DNA of 64,000 nucleotides, taken from Candidatus Zhuqueibacterota bacterium. GTDB taxonomy: Bacteria > Zhuqueibacterota > Zhuqueibacteria > Oceanimicrobiales > Oceanimicrobiaceae. This document shows, piece after piece, positions 8,920 through 17,516 of the stretch; position 1 is the first letter of the stretch, and every line of letters begins with the position of its first letter. The translations under genes were made by a program, and so were the position numbers. The notes beneath the pieces were generated by a model. The model made no database searches and was not told where the DNA came from. It was given only the letters and a program-made list of their open reading frames with translations. The stretch lies in NCBI GenBank assembly GCA_029262055.1, contig JAJDAD010000013.1, positions 62,001 through 126,000 of the forward strand, in the 5' to 3' direction.

Positions 8920-10101
8920 TTACTTGCTTAAAACCTGTTTTTCGATGAATTGGTAAATCTCTTCGGTCTTTTTGAGATAAACATCGTAGCTGTATTTTTC
9001 GTCCGCCAACAGTCCTGCTTTCTTGCTAATCTCTATCCCCAGTTGCCGGTCCTCGAGCAGTGAATTCACACCGGCCCCGAAGGCATCCGCCGTACAGCCG
9101 GTAAGGACTGAAACCTCGGAATTAAGCACCTGTGTGTGCGTCAGATGGTCAGTCGCCACAATCGGCTTACCGGAACGGAGATAGGAGTAGATCTTCAGGG
9201 GGGTGTTGTTCCCCTCTAGGCGCGGAGAAACCAGGATGTCGGAGTGCTCAACATAGAAGGGGACTTCTTCCGGGGGCACAGACCCGGTGAACACAAAATG
9301 ATCCTGCAACTGGAGTTCCCTGGCTTTATCCTGATAATGACGTACCTGTTCCGGGCTCCCTCCGACCATGACGTACCTTGCATCCGGGTGTTTTGCAACG
9401 ACAGCAACACTGGACTCAATCAACAAATCGATGCCCTGATATGGCTCAAAAGTACCGGCGTAAAGGATAGCGGTTTCACCGTTGGTCTTGACACGGCTCC
9501 GGATCGCGGCTGTGTCGACTTCCCGGTCAAATACCAGGCTGTTGTCCGCCACATTTTCAATCAGCCAGTTGGGTTTGTCGGGCTGCTGAGCTTGAACGTA
9601 ATTGTAGAGTTCCGGGCAAATCGTGATCACCGCCACGGCGCTATCAACAGTATAGTTTTCCAGGGCGTCAAACGCTTTCTTGATCAGCTTCGATTTGGTA
9701 GACTTGAAATTGCTCAACTGTTGCGGCAGGCTCGAGTGCATATCGTACAAATGAGCGATACCGAACCGTCTCGAAAAAAAAGCTGCCCAAAAACCGGCCT
9801 CTTCATGCGAATGGATGAGGTCGTAGTTGCCCTTGCGTAGCACCTGCATGGTCTTGAAAATCATGACCAAATCCAGAACAATCTTACTCTTGGATGGGCC
9901 GATTGCGATCTTCTCGATAAAAGGCACACGCGGAATCCTGATGATCCGAACGCCATCTATGTCAACATTCTGCCCAATAGGATAGGTAAGTAAATCGACC
10001 TGGTACCCAAGTCTTGAAAGCGCTTTGAGGCGGTGAAGTACACTGAAGGGCGTACCTCTTGGTTGGAAGAACGGTTGTGGCGCAACCATTAAAACTCGCA
10101 T
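8920..10101 (-). CDS. GT4-type glycosyltransferase
   Basis: The 393-residue protein has two Rossmann-like domains typical of GT-B enzymes: an N-terminal acceptor domain (MRVLMVAPQPFFQPRGTPF...) and a C-terminal nucleotide-sugar domain with YAGTFEPYQGIDLLIE and the SPRLEGNNTPLKIYSYLRSGKPIVA segment, which holds the family-4 E-x7-E type motif. It should add one sugar to a lipid-linked polysaccharide precursor on the cytoplasmic face. It is the first gene of the transcription unit that starts at the sigma-54 promoter at 10249-10263 and continues into asnB and the genes to its left. Confidence 0.9.
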   Translation of the reverse strand: MRVLMVAPQPFFQPRGTPFSVLHRLKALSRLGYQVDLLTYPIGQNVDIDGVRIIRIPRVPFIEKIAIGPSKSKIVLDLVMIFKTMQVLRKGNYDLIHSHEEAGFWAAFFSRRFGIAHLYDMHSSLPQQLSNFKSTKSKLIKKAFDALENYTVDSAVAVITICPELYNYVQAQQPDKPNWLIENVADNSLVFDREVDTAAIRSRVKTNGETAILYAGTFEPYQGIDLLIESSVAVVAKHPDARYVMVGGSPEQVRHYQDKARELQLQDHFVFTGSVPPEEVPFYVEHSDILVSPRLEGNNTPLKIYSYLRSGKPIVATDHLTHTQVLNSEVSVLTGCTADAFGAGVNSLLEDRQLGIEISKKAGLLADEKYSYDVYLKKTEEIYQFIEKQVLSK

Positions 10102-10248
10102 AGCACCCGCAATTAAAAGGTTCTCGTTCCGGACTACCTGTGGATAGAAATATCCGCGCTAAGGCGAACCCGCACCTTCCCACAGATTTCCCCTCTTCTA
10201 TTCCGGCATCAATCATAAATTAAATCGGTTACAAGATCATTTCCTTTA

Positions 10249-10263
10249 GCAATTATGGTGCCA
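10249..10263 (-). promoter_or_regulatory. Sigma-54 (RpoN) promoter for the GT4-asnB transcription unit
   Basis: The minus strand reads TGGCACCATAATTGC. This matches the consensus TGGCACG-N4-TTGC except for one base, with the -24 GG (10262-10261) and -12 GC (10250-10249) separated by exactly 10 bases. Transcription would start near 10237, about 136 bases before the GT4 start codon. Activation would need a bacterial enhancer-binding protein bound upstream, where the repeats at 10300-10391 lie. Confidence 0.75.
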
Positions 10264-10299
10264 GCGCCACAAAGTAGAACGCCACTACCATATACTGGC

Positions 10300-10391
10300 A
10301 AAACGTTGTTTTTAAATTACATACACCGTCATAATCTCACCCATTCCACAGCCCTCTGTGTCATTTTGAAACGTTGTTGTGCAATGACACA
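10300..10391 (-). promoter_or_regulatory. Candidate enhancer sites: AAACGTT repeats and 9-bp inverted repeat
   Basis: Two direct copies of AAACGTTGTT start 68 bp apart (10301 and 10369). TGTGTCATT at 10357-10365 is mirrored perfectly by AATGACACA at 10383-10391 with a 17-base spacer. They sit about 65 to 155 bp upstream of the expected sigma-54 start site, the usual range for an enhancer-binding protein. AAAACGTT also occurs at 18366-18373 upstream of the STAS gene. Confidence 0.35.
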
Positions 10392-10502
10392 CGCAAAGAA
10401 CAGCTCGCCGGAGGTTTGCCATGCCTTGCAGGCAGGACGAATAACGCTTAAGCCTGGGCGCGCAACCGGCATCAAAAAGGAAAGTGACCTGGAAGAGAGA
10501 AA

Positions 10503-10521
10503 GACCGTTACAGGCACGGCC
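10503..10521 (-). terminator. Weak terminator-like hairpin after ugd
   Basis: On the minus strand GGCCGT-gcctgta-ACGGTC (one G-T pair) is followed by TTTCTCTCTT, 27 bases past the ugd stop. The stem is only 6 bp, so termination may be partial. Confidence 0.3.
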
Positions 10522-10547
10522 TTCTGGACTTCACTACACGCAATCCG

Positions 10548-11870
10548 TCATTCCAAAGGACTCGACGTGAATGGGCGGCCCACGCCTGTGTAGCTGAAGC
10601 CCTGTGTGCGCATTTTCTGCGGATCATAAACATTGCGCAGATCAATTATGGTTGGCAAGTTCATCAATCCCCTGATGCGTTCGAGGTCAAGGCTGCGAAA
10701 CTGATTCCACTCGGTCACCAGAATAAGGACATCACAGCCTTCGGCAACCTCATAGGTGTCCTTGCAACAGACCAGGTCGGGCCACAACTCCTTCGCATTC
10801 TCCATGGCCGCGGGATCAAAGGCTCTGACTCGCGCACCTTTGCTAAACAATTCATTGACAATCGCGATGGCGGGCGCCTCCCGCATGTCATCCGTATTGG
10901 GTTTAAATGAAAGACCAAGAAGGCCCACAGTCTTGCCGTCAAGCTGCCCGACCGTGCTCTCGATTTTAGTGAGCATCACCTTACTCTGACGTTTATTAAC
11001 ATCCAGGCAAGCTCTGACCACCTGAAAGTTGAAATCGTTGTCCTGCCCGACTTGCAGCAAAGCCCGCGTGTCTTTCGGAAAGCATGACCCGCCGAAACCC
11101 GGGCCGGCGTGTAGGAACTTCTTGCCGATGCGTTTGTCCAGCCCCATTCCTCTTGCGACATCATGCACATCTGCCCCGACAAGCTCACAAAAGTTGGCCA
11201 TTTCGTTAATGAAAGACACCTTGGTCGCCAGAAAGGCGTTCGCGGCATACTTGGTTAGCTCTGCCGTTTCGATATTTGTAATGACAAATGGCGTTTCTAT
11301 CAAGTAGAGCGGGGAGTAAAGTTCTTTCAGGATGGCGACGGCTTCACTTGACTCAGCGCCGATCACAACCCGATTCGGGCGCATAAAATCTTCCAGGGCT
11401 GAGCCCTCACGCAAAAATTCCGGATTTGATGCCACGCCGAAGTTTGTTGGGTTTTTCAGGTTCGCCTCGATGATCCGGCGGATTCTTTTTCCGCTGCCGA
11501 CCGGCACCGTGCTTTTTGTGACAACGACCTTGTAGCCGTTCAGGTGCGTCGCAACCTCTTTGGCGACAGCTTCCACCTGCTGCAGGTCGGCAGAGCCGTC
11601 TTCGTTTGGCGGCGTACCGACGGCAACAAAAATGACCAGAGACTGCTCTACGGCGGTCTGGAGGTCAGTCGAAAATGTGAGCCGCCCTTCCTTGACATTC
11701 TTGGCCACAAGGTCATCCAGACCCGGTTCGTAAATGGGAATTTCGCCCCGACGAAGCGCTTCAATTTTCATTCGATCTACATCTAAGCAGACAACATCAT
11801 TTCCGAATTCGGAAAAACAGGTCCCTGTGACGAGGCCCACGTATCCTGTACCGATTACGCAGATATGCAC
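10548..11870 (-). CDS. ugd: UDP-glucose 6-dehydrogenase
   Basis: The 440-residue enzyme oxidises UDP-glucose twice with NAD+ to UDP-glucuronate. It starts with the NAD-binding motif ICVIGTGYVGLVTG, has the GPGFGGSCFPKD segment whose Cys is the catalytic thiohemiacetal residue, and ends with the UDP-binding C-terminal domain (DLRNVYDP). Length and order of domains are normal for the Ugd/TuaD family. The product is a substrate for the epimerase encoded at 13394-14359, so the two genes together can provide UDP-glucuronate and UDP-galacturonate. The start is ATG with a GGGAG site. It is the last gene of the first exopolysaccharide transcription unit. Confidence 0.95.
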   Translation of the reverse strand: MHICVIGTGYVGLVTGTCFSEFGNDVVCLDVDRMKIEALRRGEIPIYEPGLDDLVAKNVKEGRLTFSTDLQTAVEQSLVIFVAVGTPPNEDGSADLQQVEAVAKEVATHLNGYKVVVTKSTVPVGSGKRIRRIIEANLKNPTNFGVASNPEFLREGSALEDFMRPNRVVIGAESSEAVAILKELYSPLYLIETPFVITNIETAELTKYAANAFLATKVSFINEMANFCELVGADVHDVARGMGLDKRIGKKFLHAGPGFGGSCFPKDTRALLQVGQDNDFNFQVVRACLDVNKRQSKVMLTKIESTVGQLDGKTVGLLGLSFKPNTDDMREAPAIAIVNELFSKGARVRAFDPAAMENAKELWPDLVCCKDTYEVAEGCDVLILVTEWNQFRSLDLERIRGLMNLPTIIDLRNVYDPQKMRTQGFSYTGVGRPFTSSPLE

Positions 11871-11906
11871 GATTTTCTCCCTAAATTGTGGTTGGTAAAA
11901 AAGAGA

Positions 11907-13364
11907 CTAGCTGGCGCCGTATCCGAACAACACCACGAAAACGGTCTTGAACAAAATCTTGATGTCAAGCCAAAGCGACCATTCATCAATGTACTTCAGA
12001 TCCATTTCCATCCATTTTTCGAATTGAATCCGATTACGGCCACTGACTTGCCAAATGCAGGTGAGCCCCGGCTTGAGGCTTAAACGTCTGCGCTGCCACT
12101 CTTTATACAGGTCGACTTCAACTGGTAAAGGTGGTCTTGGGCCAACGATACTCATGTCGCCGCGAAGTACGTTTATGAGTTGCGGAATTTCATCGATGCT
12201 AAGCTTGCGTAGTATGCGACCAACAGGTGTGATTCTGGGGTCATTCCTGATTTTGAAGACAGGGCCCTCCATTTCGTTCATTTTTTCCAGAGCGCGTTTC
12301 TTGAACTCGGCGCCGACAATCATGGTTCGGAATTTATATAAAGTGAACTTGCGCCCATTCAGACCTGAGCGCGTCTGAGTAAACAAAATCGGGCCTTTCG
12401 AGGTCAGCTTAACCGCCAGAATGGCTGCCAGGCTGATTGGTAAAAAGACCACCAATAGAATGATCGAGACAATTATGTCGATGGTGCGTTTCAGGAAGAG
12501 TTGCCATTGCTTCGCTGAAAAGGTCTCGAATTCGAGCAACGGAAACCCACTGAAATCCGTCTGGCGTACTTTGGCGATATTGAGATTGTACAGATCCATC
12601 GAAATAGAAGTGCTTATGCCTTCCTCTTCGCAGGCCAGAATTGCCTCATCGATCCGATTTAGCCAAAGCCTTGGCACCACAAAGATCACCCGATCTACGA
12701 CGATCCTGTGCAGAATAAACTGGATGTCCTGCAGCCGGCCAAGAACCCGGAAGCCCTCGATTTCCTTCCCGAACATACCATGTTCATCATCGATGAGCCC
12801 GACAATTTTCAGCCCCCAATTGGAATGTTCTTTAACAACTTTGATAAAATCGCGCGCCCGCTTTCCGGTGCCGACGATCAACAAATTGACCTGGTTATAA
12901 CCTTTCTGATGCAGGTTATCCATAAACCGGTAGAGGATATACTTGGCGATCAGCAAGAAAAGAACCGTGGAGACGATATTTGTCGCAACAAACAGGCGGC
13001 TGGTCAAGGTCAGCTTAAATACGAAAATAACACTACCCAACGCAATTGTCGACAAGAATCCCGAAATCGAGATAATCATAATTTCGGTCGGTATCGTCCT
13101 GGTCCGCAGGTCACGATAGGATCCCTGGAAGGAAAGAAACATGATCCACACCGGGATGCTTGCCAACAGAAGAACGACGTTGTGCCGAGCAAAATAAAGT
13201 AAGCCTGTGAGATGAAGTCCCTGAGCATACGCCATTTCACCGAGGCCATAAATCTCCCGAATGCCAACACTGATGAAGTATGAGCAGATAAAAGCGAGGA
13301 GAATTGCGATGGCGTCTACTACTTTTGCAACGCTACTGAGAAACGCCTCTTTTTCCTTAACCAT
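11907..13364 (-). CDS. Exopolysaccharide polyprenyl glycosylphosphotransferase (initiating sugar transferase)
   Basis: The protein has 485 residues. Four or five membrane helices lie in the first 150, followed by a CoA-binding-3-like Rossmann domain (LLIVGTGKRARDFIKVV) and, from about residue 285, a further membrane helix leading into the catalytic Bac_transf domain. The catalytic domain carries KRTIDII, KFRTM and KPGLTCIWQVSGRN. It transfers a sugar 1-phosphate from a UDP-sugar to undecaprenyl phosphate, the first step of capsule or exopolysaccharide assembly (WcaJ/PssY-like). The sugar, glucose or galactose most often, cannot be read from the sequence. It lies between the epimerase gene and ugd with short gaps. 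Confidence 0.93.
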   Translation of the reverse strand: MVKEKEAFLSSVAKVVDAIAILLAFICSYFISVGIREIYGLGEMAYAQGLHLTGLLYFARHNVVLLLASIPVWIMFLSFQGSYRDLRTRTIPTEIMIISISGFLSTIALGSVIFVFKLTLTSRLFVATNIVSTVLFLLIAKYILYRFMDNLHQKGYNQVNLLIVGTGKRARDFIKVVKEHSNWGLKIVGLIDDEHGMFGKEIEGFRVLGRLQDIQFILHRIVVDRVIFVVPRLWLNRIDEAILACEEEGISTSISMDLYNLNIAKVRQTDFSGFPLLEFETFSAKQWQLFLKRTIDIIVSIILLVVFLPISLAAILAVKLTSKGPILFTQTRSGLNGRKFTLYKFRTMIVGAEFKKRALEKMNEMEGPVFKIRNDPRITPVGRILRKLSIDEIPQLINVLRGDMSIVGPRPPLPVEVDLYKEWQRRRLSLKPGLTCIWQVSGRNRIQFEKWMEMDLKYIDEWSLWLDIKILFKTVFVVLFGYGAS

Positions 13365-13393
13365 GGATGCTTATCGTGTGAAGAGAATTGACG

Positions 13394-14359
13394 TCAAAGT
13401 TGTACTGTTTCCTCCATCCTGGTGTACCACTCCACAAACCGCTCCACACCTGTTCTGATGTCGACTGTTGGGTTGTAGTCAATTTCACGGCGTGCTCTGC
13501 TTATGTCGGCGTAAGTAATGGGTACATCACCGGGCTGAACCGGCAACGATTTTATTCGGGCTTTCTTTCCTACACTCTGTGAGATAAGCGTTATTAGCTC
13601 ACCGAGTTTGATTGTCTTGGATTCTCCCAAGTTGTAAATATGATAACCGCTGCAGTTCTCGATCGACAAGCAAATCCCATCTATGATGTCGCTAATGAAG
13701 GTATAATCGCGTTGAGAGCTACCATCCCCAAACATGTTGATCTCCTCTTCACGCGAGATACTGCGGGTAAACTTATGGATCGCCATGTCAGGCCTCTGTC
13801 TCGGGCCATACACCGTAAAAAATCGCAGGCATGTTATCGGTAAACTGTAGAGATGGTGATAGGTGTAACAGATCAATTCCCCCGCCTTCTTGGTCGATGC
13901 GTACGGAGAAATGGGGTTGTCAACAGGATCCTCTTCACTGAAAGGAACCTTCTTGTTCTCGCCGTAAACTGATGATGACGACGCAAAGATGAACTTTTTT
14001 ACGCCTGTTTCTTTCGCAACTTCCAGAAGATTGTTGGTGCCCGCGACATTAACCTGCTGATATAAAATCGGCTCCTGTATCGAAGGCCGAACGCCGGCCC
14101 GGGCCGCCAGATGAACCACGACATCGAACCTCGATACGGCAAAGAAATCACGCAGGAACTCCAGATTCAGAATATCGTTCTCAACCAGGGTAAATCTCTG
14201 CTCCGGCAGCAACGCCTCTATATTCCTGCGCTTAGCGGCCGGTTCGTAGTAGTCGTTAAAACTGTCGAGACAAACCACTTCATTGCCAACATGCAAAAGG
14301 GTCTCACAAAGATGAGACCCTATAAAGCCGGCACCACCAGTAATCAGTATCCTTTGCAT
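13394..14359 (-). CDS. NAD-dependent nucleotide-sugar epimerase, UDP-glucuronate 4-epimerase-like
   Basis: The 321-residue extended SDR has the NAD motif ITGGAGFIGSHL, an SSSSVYG segment and YASTK as the catalytic YxxxK. The pattern around FNDYYEPAAKRRNIE and RFFTVYGPRQRPDMA is that of UDP-glucuronate 4-epimerases rather than GalE. With UDP-glucuronate from Ugd it would yield UDP-galacturonate for the polymer. UDP-glucose 4-epimerase or a decarboxylase remain alternatives. It begins 48 bp after the tyrosine-kinase gene stop. Confidence 0.88.
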   Translation of the reverse strand: MQRILITGGAGFIGSHLCETLLHVGNEVVCLDSFNDYYEPAAKRRNIEALLPEQRFTLVENDILNLEFLRDFFAVSRFDVVVHLAARAGVRPSIQEPILYQQVNVAGTNNLLEVAKETGVKKFIFASSSSVYGENKKVPFSEEDPVDNPISPYASTKKAGELICYTYHHLYSLPITCLRFFTVYGPRQRPDMAIHKFTRSISREEEINMFGDGSSQRDYTFISDIIDGICLSIENCSGYHIYNLGESKTIKLGELITLISQSVGKKARIKSLPVQPGDVPITYADISRARREIDYNPTVDIRTGVERFVEWYTRMEETVQL

Positions 14360-14407
14360 TCCTTGCTCTATCCTTTCTTGCTATCCTCTCTTACTATCCT
14401 TCATGTA

Positions 14408-16744
14408 CTAGTAGTGGTAATAGCTGTAACCCGGATGGGCCATATCAGCAGTCGTGCCATTCAGGATGGCGCCGAGAACTTTTGCAGGCACGCTCGAAAA
14501 CAGCTCCAGCTTGGACTTGGCTAGATTTCTGTCCGTGCGACCTGCGCGAATCACCAGCACAACCGCGTCCACTTGCGTGCCGACAACCACAGCGTCGGTG
14601 GCGGCGTTCAATGGCGGGGTATCAAACATGATGAGGTCATATTTTCTGCGAACTTCGTCGAGAAAGCGATTCATTTGGTGTGACCCGAGCAGCTCGGAGG
14701 GATTGGGAATTAACGAGCCGCAACTGATCACCGAAAGATTTGGGATCTGGGTCGGGTGAATGATGCTTTGCAAAGGCACGACATCCGTCAGGTAGTTGCT
14801 GAATCCGGGCTCTTTCGGTACGCCAAAAGTGTTGTGCAAAACGCCTCTGCGCAAATCGCCATCAATCAGCAGAGCCTTGCTTTTCAACTGGGCAAGCGTG
14901 ATGGCCAGATTCGCAGCGGTGAAAGACTTGCCGTCTCCCGGCTCATTACTCGTCAGCACCAGCGTAGAAATGCGACCCGTATCTTTAGAAAACATCAGAT
15001 TTGTTCTGAGCGAACGGTAAGCCTCGCCGATCGGCGTGGGCGAGTAATCATGCGTGACGAGCTGCTGATCAATTTGTTTTATTTTTTCAGAATCCTGGAA
15101 ATCGTACGCATCCTCGAAGTCGATTTGCGGAATCGTCCCGAGCACGGGCAGCCGCAAAAAGCGCTTAACATCGTCTGCAGTCTTGATGCTTCTGTTTAAG
15201 AACTCAATGGTAAGAACGAGTCCGATGCCGAGGAACAGACCAAAGATTCCGCCGAAGGCCGCCTTTTGTTTTTTGTCACGGTTGGTTGGAAATTCAGGTT
15301 GGATCGCGGGGTCAAGGATTTCGATATCTTCCGTTTCAACAGCCGCCGAAATCTCCGCTTCACTCGACTTGGCGAGCAAATCAGTGTACTGCCGCTCCAG
15401 TACTTTGTTCTTGCGCACCAATTCGCTCAGTCTTTGTTCCTGTGCCGGCATTTGCCGGACCCGGCTCTCAAGCTTGCTGAGATCCCGGCTGACCAGCACG
15501 AGATCATTCTCCAATTTGGTGATTTCCTGCCTGGCAATTGACTCAACCTGTATGTGCGTTTGCAGAATCTCTTGCAGCAATTGCTTGGCTTTGAAGTTCC
15601 CGGAAGAATACCGGCTGGTAATGTCGCGCCAGTTGCGCTCAAGCGTACTGAGCTGGCTGCGGGTAACCAGCATGGTGGCATTCTCGTCGAACACCGGGTG
15701 TCCGGCGAGCTGGTTCATGATGATGCGAACAGTCTTTTTCTCCGGGTCCAGGCCGTTTGCCCCTAATTCGTTTTCGACCTTCTTGTCCAGCAGTTCGTTC
15801 AATGTTTTTACAGTCGATTGCAGCCCGACTTTCTGCTTGTCAAGTGCGGCAATCTCAGTCGTACTGCGTTTCTGTTCACCATCCAGATCGGTGCTGTAGT
15901 TCTGTTTAAACCTCTTGAGCTCCTGGTCTGAGGCCTGCAGTTCTTCTTCAGCCTTCTCCAGTTGTTCCTGGAGAATCTTCTTGTGGCTTTGAACAGACTC
16001 TTTCTTGACTCCTGAACTTTCTTCGATAAATATTTCCGATAGCCTGTTGGCCATCTCGGCGACAACGACAGGATCAGTGTCGGTCATCGTAAGGTTCATT
16101 AACGTCCCGGCGCGGTCTACCCAACGAACCTTGATCTTGTCCTGAAACGACTGGACCGCATTGCGAAAGCCACGAACACGGAATCGAATCTCCGGCGGTA
16201 GTTGTGCGTATTCAGGGATAATCCTAAATGACATGCCGTTGGCACGACAAAAATTGTCTACAATGTCGTCTGTGAGGCCTTCATGGACTGGCGCTTCTGT
16301 AACGCCATCTTCACCAAGTTTGGCCAGGACATACGTCTGATCCGGGTTAAACCGCAGAATATACTGGCCGGAGACAACCTGCATGGTTGTGAAGAACTCC
16401 CGAAAAATCCGGCTGCGGTTGATGAACTCATCACCTTGTTTGGGCAGCGTCAACGACAGGCCCAGCTGGGCGACAACCCGTTCGGCAAAGGAACGGCTGG
16501 TTAACTCGATCTGACGCCTTTGCGCCAAACCGATGTCGTTGCCCGCAAAATTTTTGAAACGGATAAGTGCCTGCGCCTCGTAAACCGGAGGCTGGCTTTT
16601 CAGGTAAATGAGCCAGGGGATTGTAACGGTGAGAGCCACTATCGCAATCAGCCACCACTTCTTGAAAAGTGCCCGATAATAACGCCTGAGATCAAGCCTT
16701 TCTACTTCAAGGCCCTCTTCCTCATCTAGGAAGTACGACTCCAT
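14408..16744 (-). CDS. Wzc-type polysaccharide co-polymerase and tyrosine autokinase
   Basis: The 778-residue inner-membrane protein has an N-terminal Wzz domain: a membrane helix near residues 30-48, a long periplasmic coiled-coil region and a second helix near 500. The C-terminal BY-kinase domain has Walker A SNEPGDGKS near residue 600, Walker A' LLIDGDLRR, Walker B DLIMFDTPP and a C-terminal tyrosine cluster (GYSYYHY). It controls chain length and export of capsule or exopolysaccharide, with cycles of tyrosine autophosphorylation. It is encoded directly downstream of the Wza-like protein, its expected outer-membrane partner. All functional motifs are intact. Confidence 0.95.
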   Translation of the reverse strand: MESYFLDEEEGLEVERLDLRRYYRALFKKWWLIAIVALTVTIPWLIYLKSQPPVYEAQALIRFKNFAGNDIGLAQRRQIELTSRSFAERVVAQLGLSLTLPKQGDEFINRSRIFREFFTTMQVVSGQYILRFNPDQTYVLAKLGEDGVTEAPVHEGLTDDIVDNFCRANGMSFRIIPEYAQLPPEIRFRVRGFRNAVQSFQDKIKVRWVDRAGTLMNLTMTDTDPVVVAEMANRLSEIFIEESSGVKKESVQSHKKILQEQLEKAEEELQASDQELKRFKQNYSTDLDGEQKRSTTEIAALDKQKVGLQSTVKTLNELLDKKVENELGANGLDPEKKTVRIIMNQLAGHPVFDENATMLVTRSQLSTLERNWRDITSRYSSGNFKAKQLLQEILQTHIQVESIARQEITKLENDLVLVSRDLSKLESRVRQMPAQEQRLSELVRKNKVLERQYTDLLAKSSEAEISAAVETEDIEILDPAIQPEFPTNRDKKQKAAFGGIFGLFLGIGLVLTIEFLNRSIKTADDVKRFLRLPVLGTIPQIDFEDAYDFQDSEKIKQIDQQLVTHDYSPTPIGEAYRSLRTNLMFSKDTGRISTLVLTSNEPGDGKSFTAANLAITLAQLKSKALLIDGDLRRGVLHNTFGVPKEPGFSNYLTDVVPLQSIIHPTQIPNLSVISCGSLIPNPSELLGSHQMNRFLDEVRRKYDLIMFDTPPLNAATDAVVVGTQVDAVVLVIRAGRTDRNLAKSKLELFSSVPAKVLGAILNGTTADMAHPGYSYYHY

Positions 16745-16795
16745 AACGTATCTTTGCTCCCCGGTTCTAAAAGTCGATTTTCTACGGATTAATTG

Positions 16796-17482
16796 CTAGA
16801 ATTTAGTGATCAAAAAGTACAAGTTAATCAGTGAGAACGTGAATCTCACAATGTCGAAAGCATCTCTGAACCTGAATCGCTTTCGCTCAGGAAGAAAAAT
16901 CTGGTCTCCAGTCTGCACGCCGAGTTCGCGCAGTGTGTACGCCTTTTCAAAGCCGCTCAGCAGGTCCCGTTTCGTGACCTGTCCCCCGCGCTCAATGTAC
17001 ATCTTCCGCAGGTCGCTGTTGTCTGCCGGTCCGCCGGCGAGGTCGACAAGCGACCAGAACGACTCATCAGGCGGCGTCAAGTAAGTGCCTGGCTTGCGGA
17101 AAGCACCGAGCAGCGCTATACGAATAAGCGGCTCAACGACCACGATTGGATCTTGCATGTAGGCGCCGAACTTTTCTTGTAGCTCTGCCGATAATGTCCT
17201 GGCATTGTGGCTCAGTACGTTGACGTCACCAATTAGCGGAAAGAATGCAAATCCCCGATTATCGATGAGATAGTCACCATTTACGTCGAAGCTCTGATTC
17301 TTGCCACTCGCACCAACTTCCCATGGTTGCCATATCGTCAGCCTTAGAGCGTCACCTTTGTTAAATCGTTTGTTAAACGATTGTGGCTCCGCCTGCGTAT
17401 TGCTCACTGAACAAAACACACTTAGCAAGATTACGAGCCTGACTCCGTGCCGCCACAACTTGTTGCCGTTCATTGAATCCAT
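16796..17482 (-). CDS. Wza-type polysaccharide export protein
   Basis: The 228-residue protein has an N-terminal signal sequence (hydrophobic RLVILLSVF core) followed by a Poly_export domain (FNKGDALRLTIWQPWE) and an SLBB-like segment (ALLGAFRKPGTYLTPPDESFWSLVDLAGG). Family members form the outer-membrane ring through which capsule or exopolysaccharide leaves. This one is short and ends in a hydrophobic segment (FTFSLINLYFLITKF) that could be the membrane-spanning helix, as in Wza. There is no clear lipobox. It sits between the STAS gene and the Wzc-like kinase gene. Confidence 0.88.
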   Translation of the reverse strand: MDSMNGNKLWRHGVRLVILLSVFCSVSNTQAEPQSFNKRFNKGDALRLTIWQPWEVGASGKNQSFDVNGDYLIDNRGFAFFPLIGDVNVLSHNARTLSAELQEKFGAYMQDPIVVVEPLIRIALLGAFRKPGTYLTPPDESFWSLVDLAGGPADNSDLRKMYIERGGQVTKRDLLSGFEKAYTLRELGVQTGDQIFLPERKRFRFRDAFDIVRFTFSLINLYFLITKF

Positions 17483-17516
17483 AGCGCCTCGTCCATGAAG
17501 ATGAGTAAGGCTCGGT

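Larger units (their letters stand above)
10102..10547. other. 446-bp non-coding regulatory region between ugd and the GT4 gene
   Basis: No convincing reading frame lies here; the open frames on both strands lack ribosome sites and recognisable sequence. It contains a sigma-54 promoter (10249-10263), a 136-base untranslated leader for the GT4 gene, two copies of AAACGTTGTT (10301-10310 and 10369-10378), a 9-bp inverted repeat (10357-10365 / 10383-10391) and a weak terminator-like hairpin after ugd. Confidence 0.7.

Noticed and set aside
10255-10593. 112-codon plus-strand frame in the non-coding region
   Set aside because: No ribosome site, no recognisable sequence, and it crosses the sigma-54 promoter and the ugd stop.
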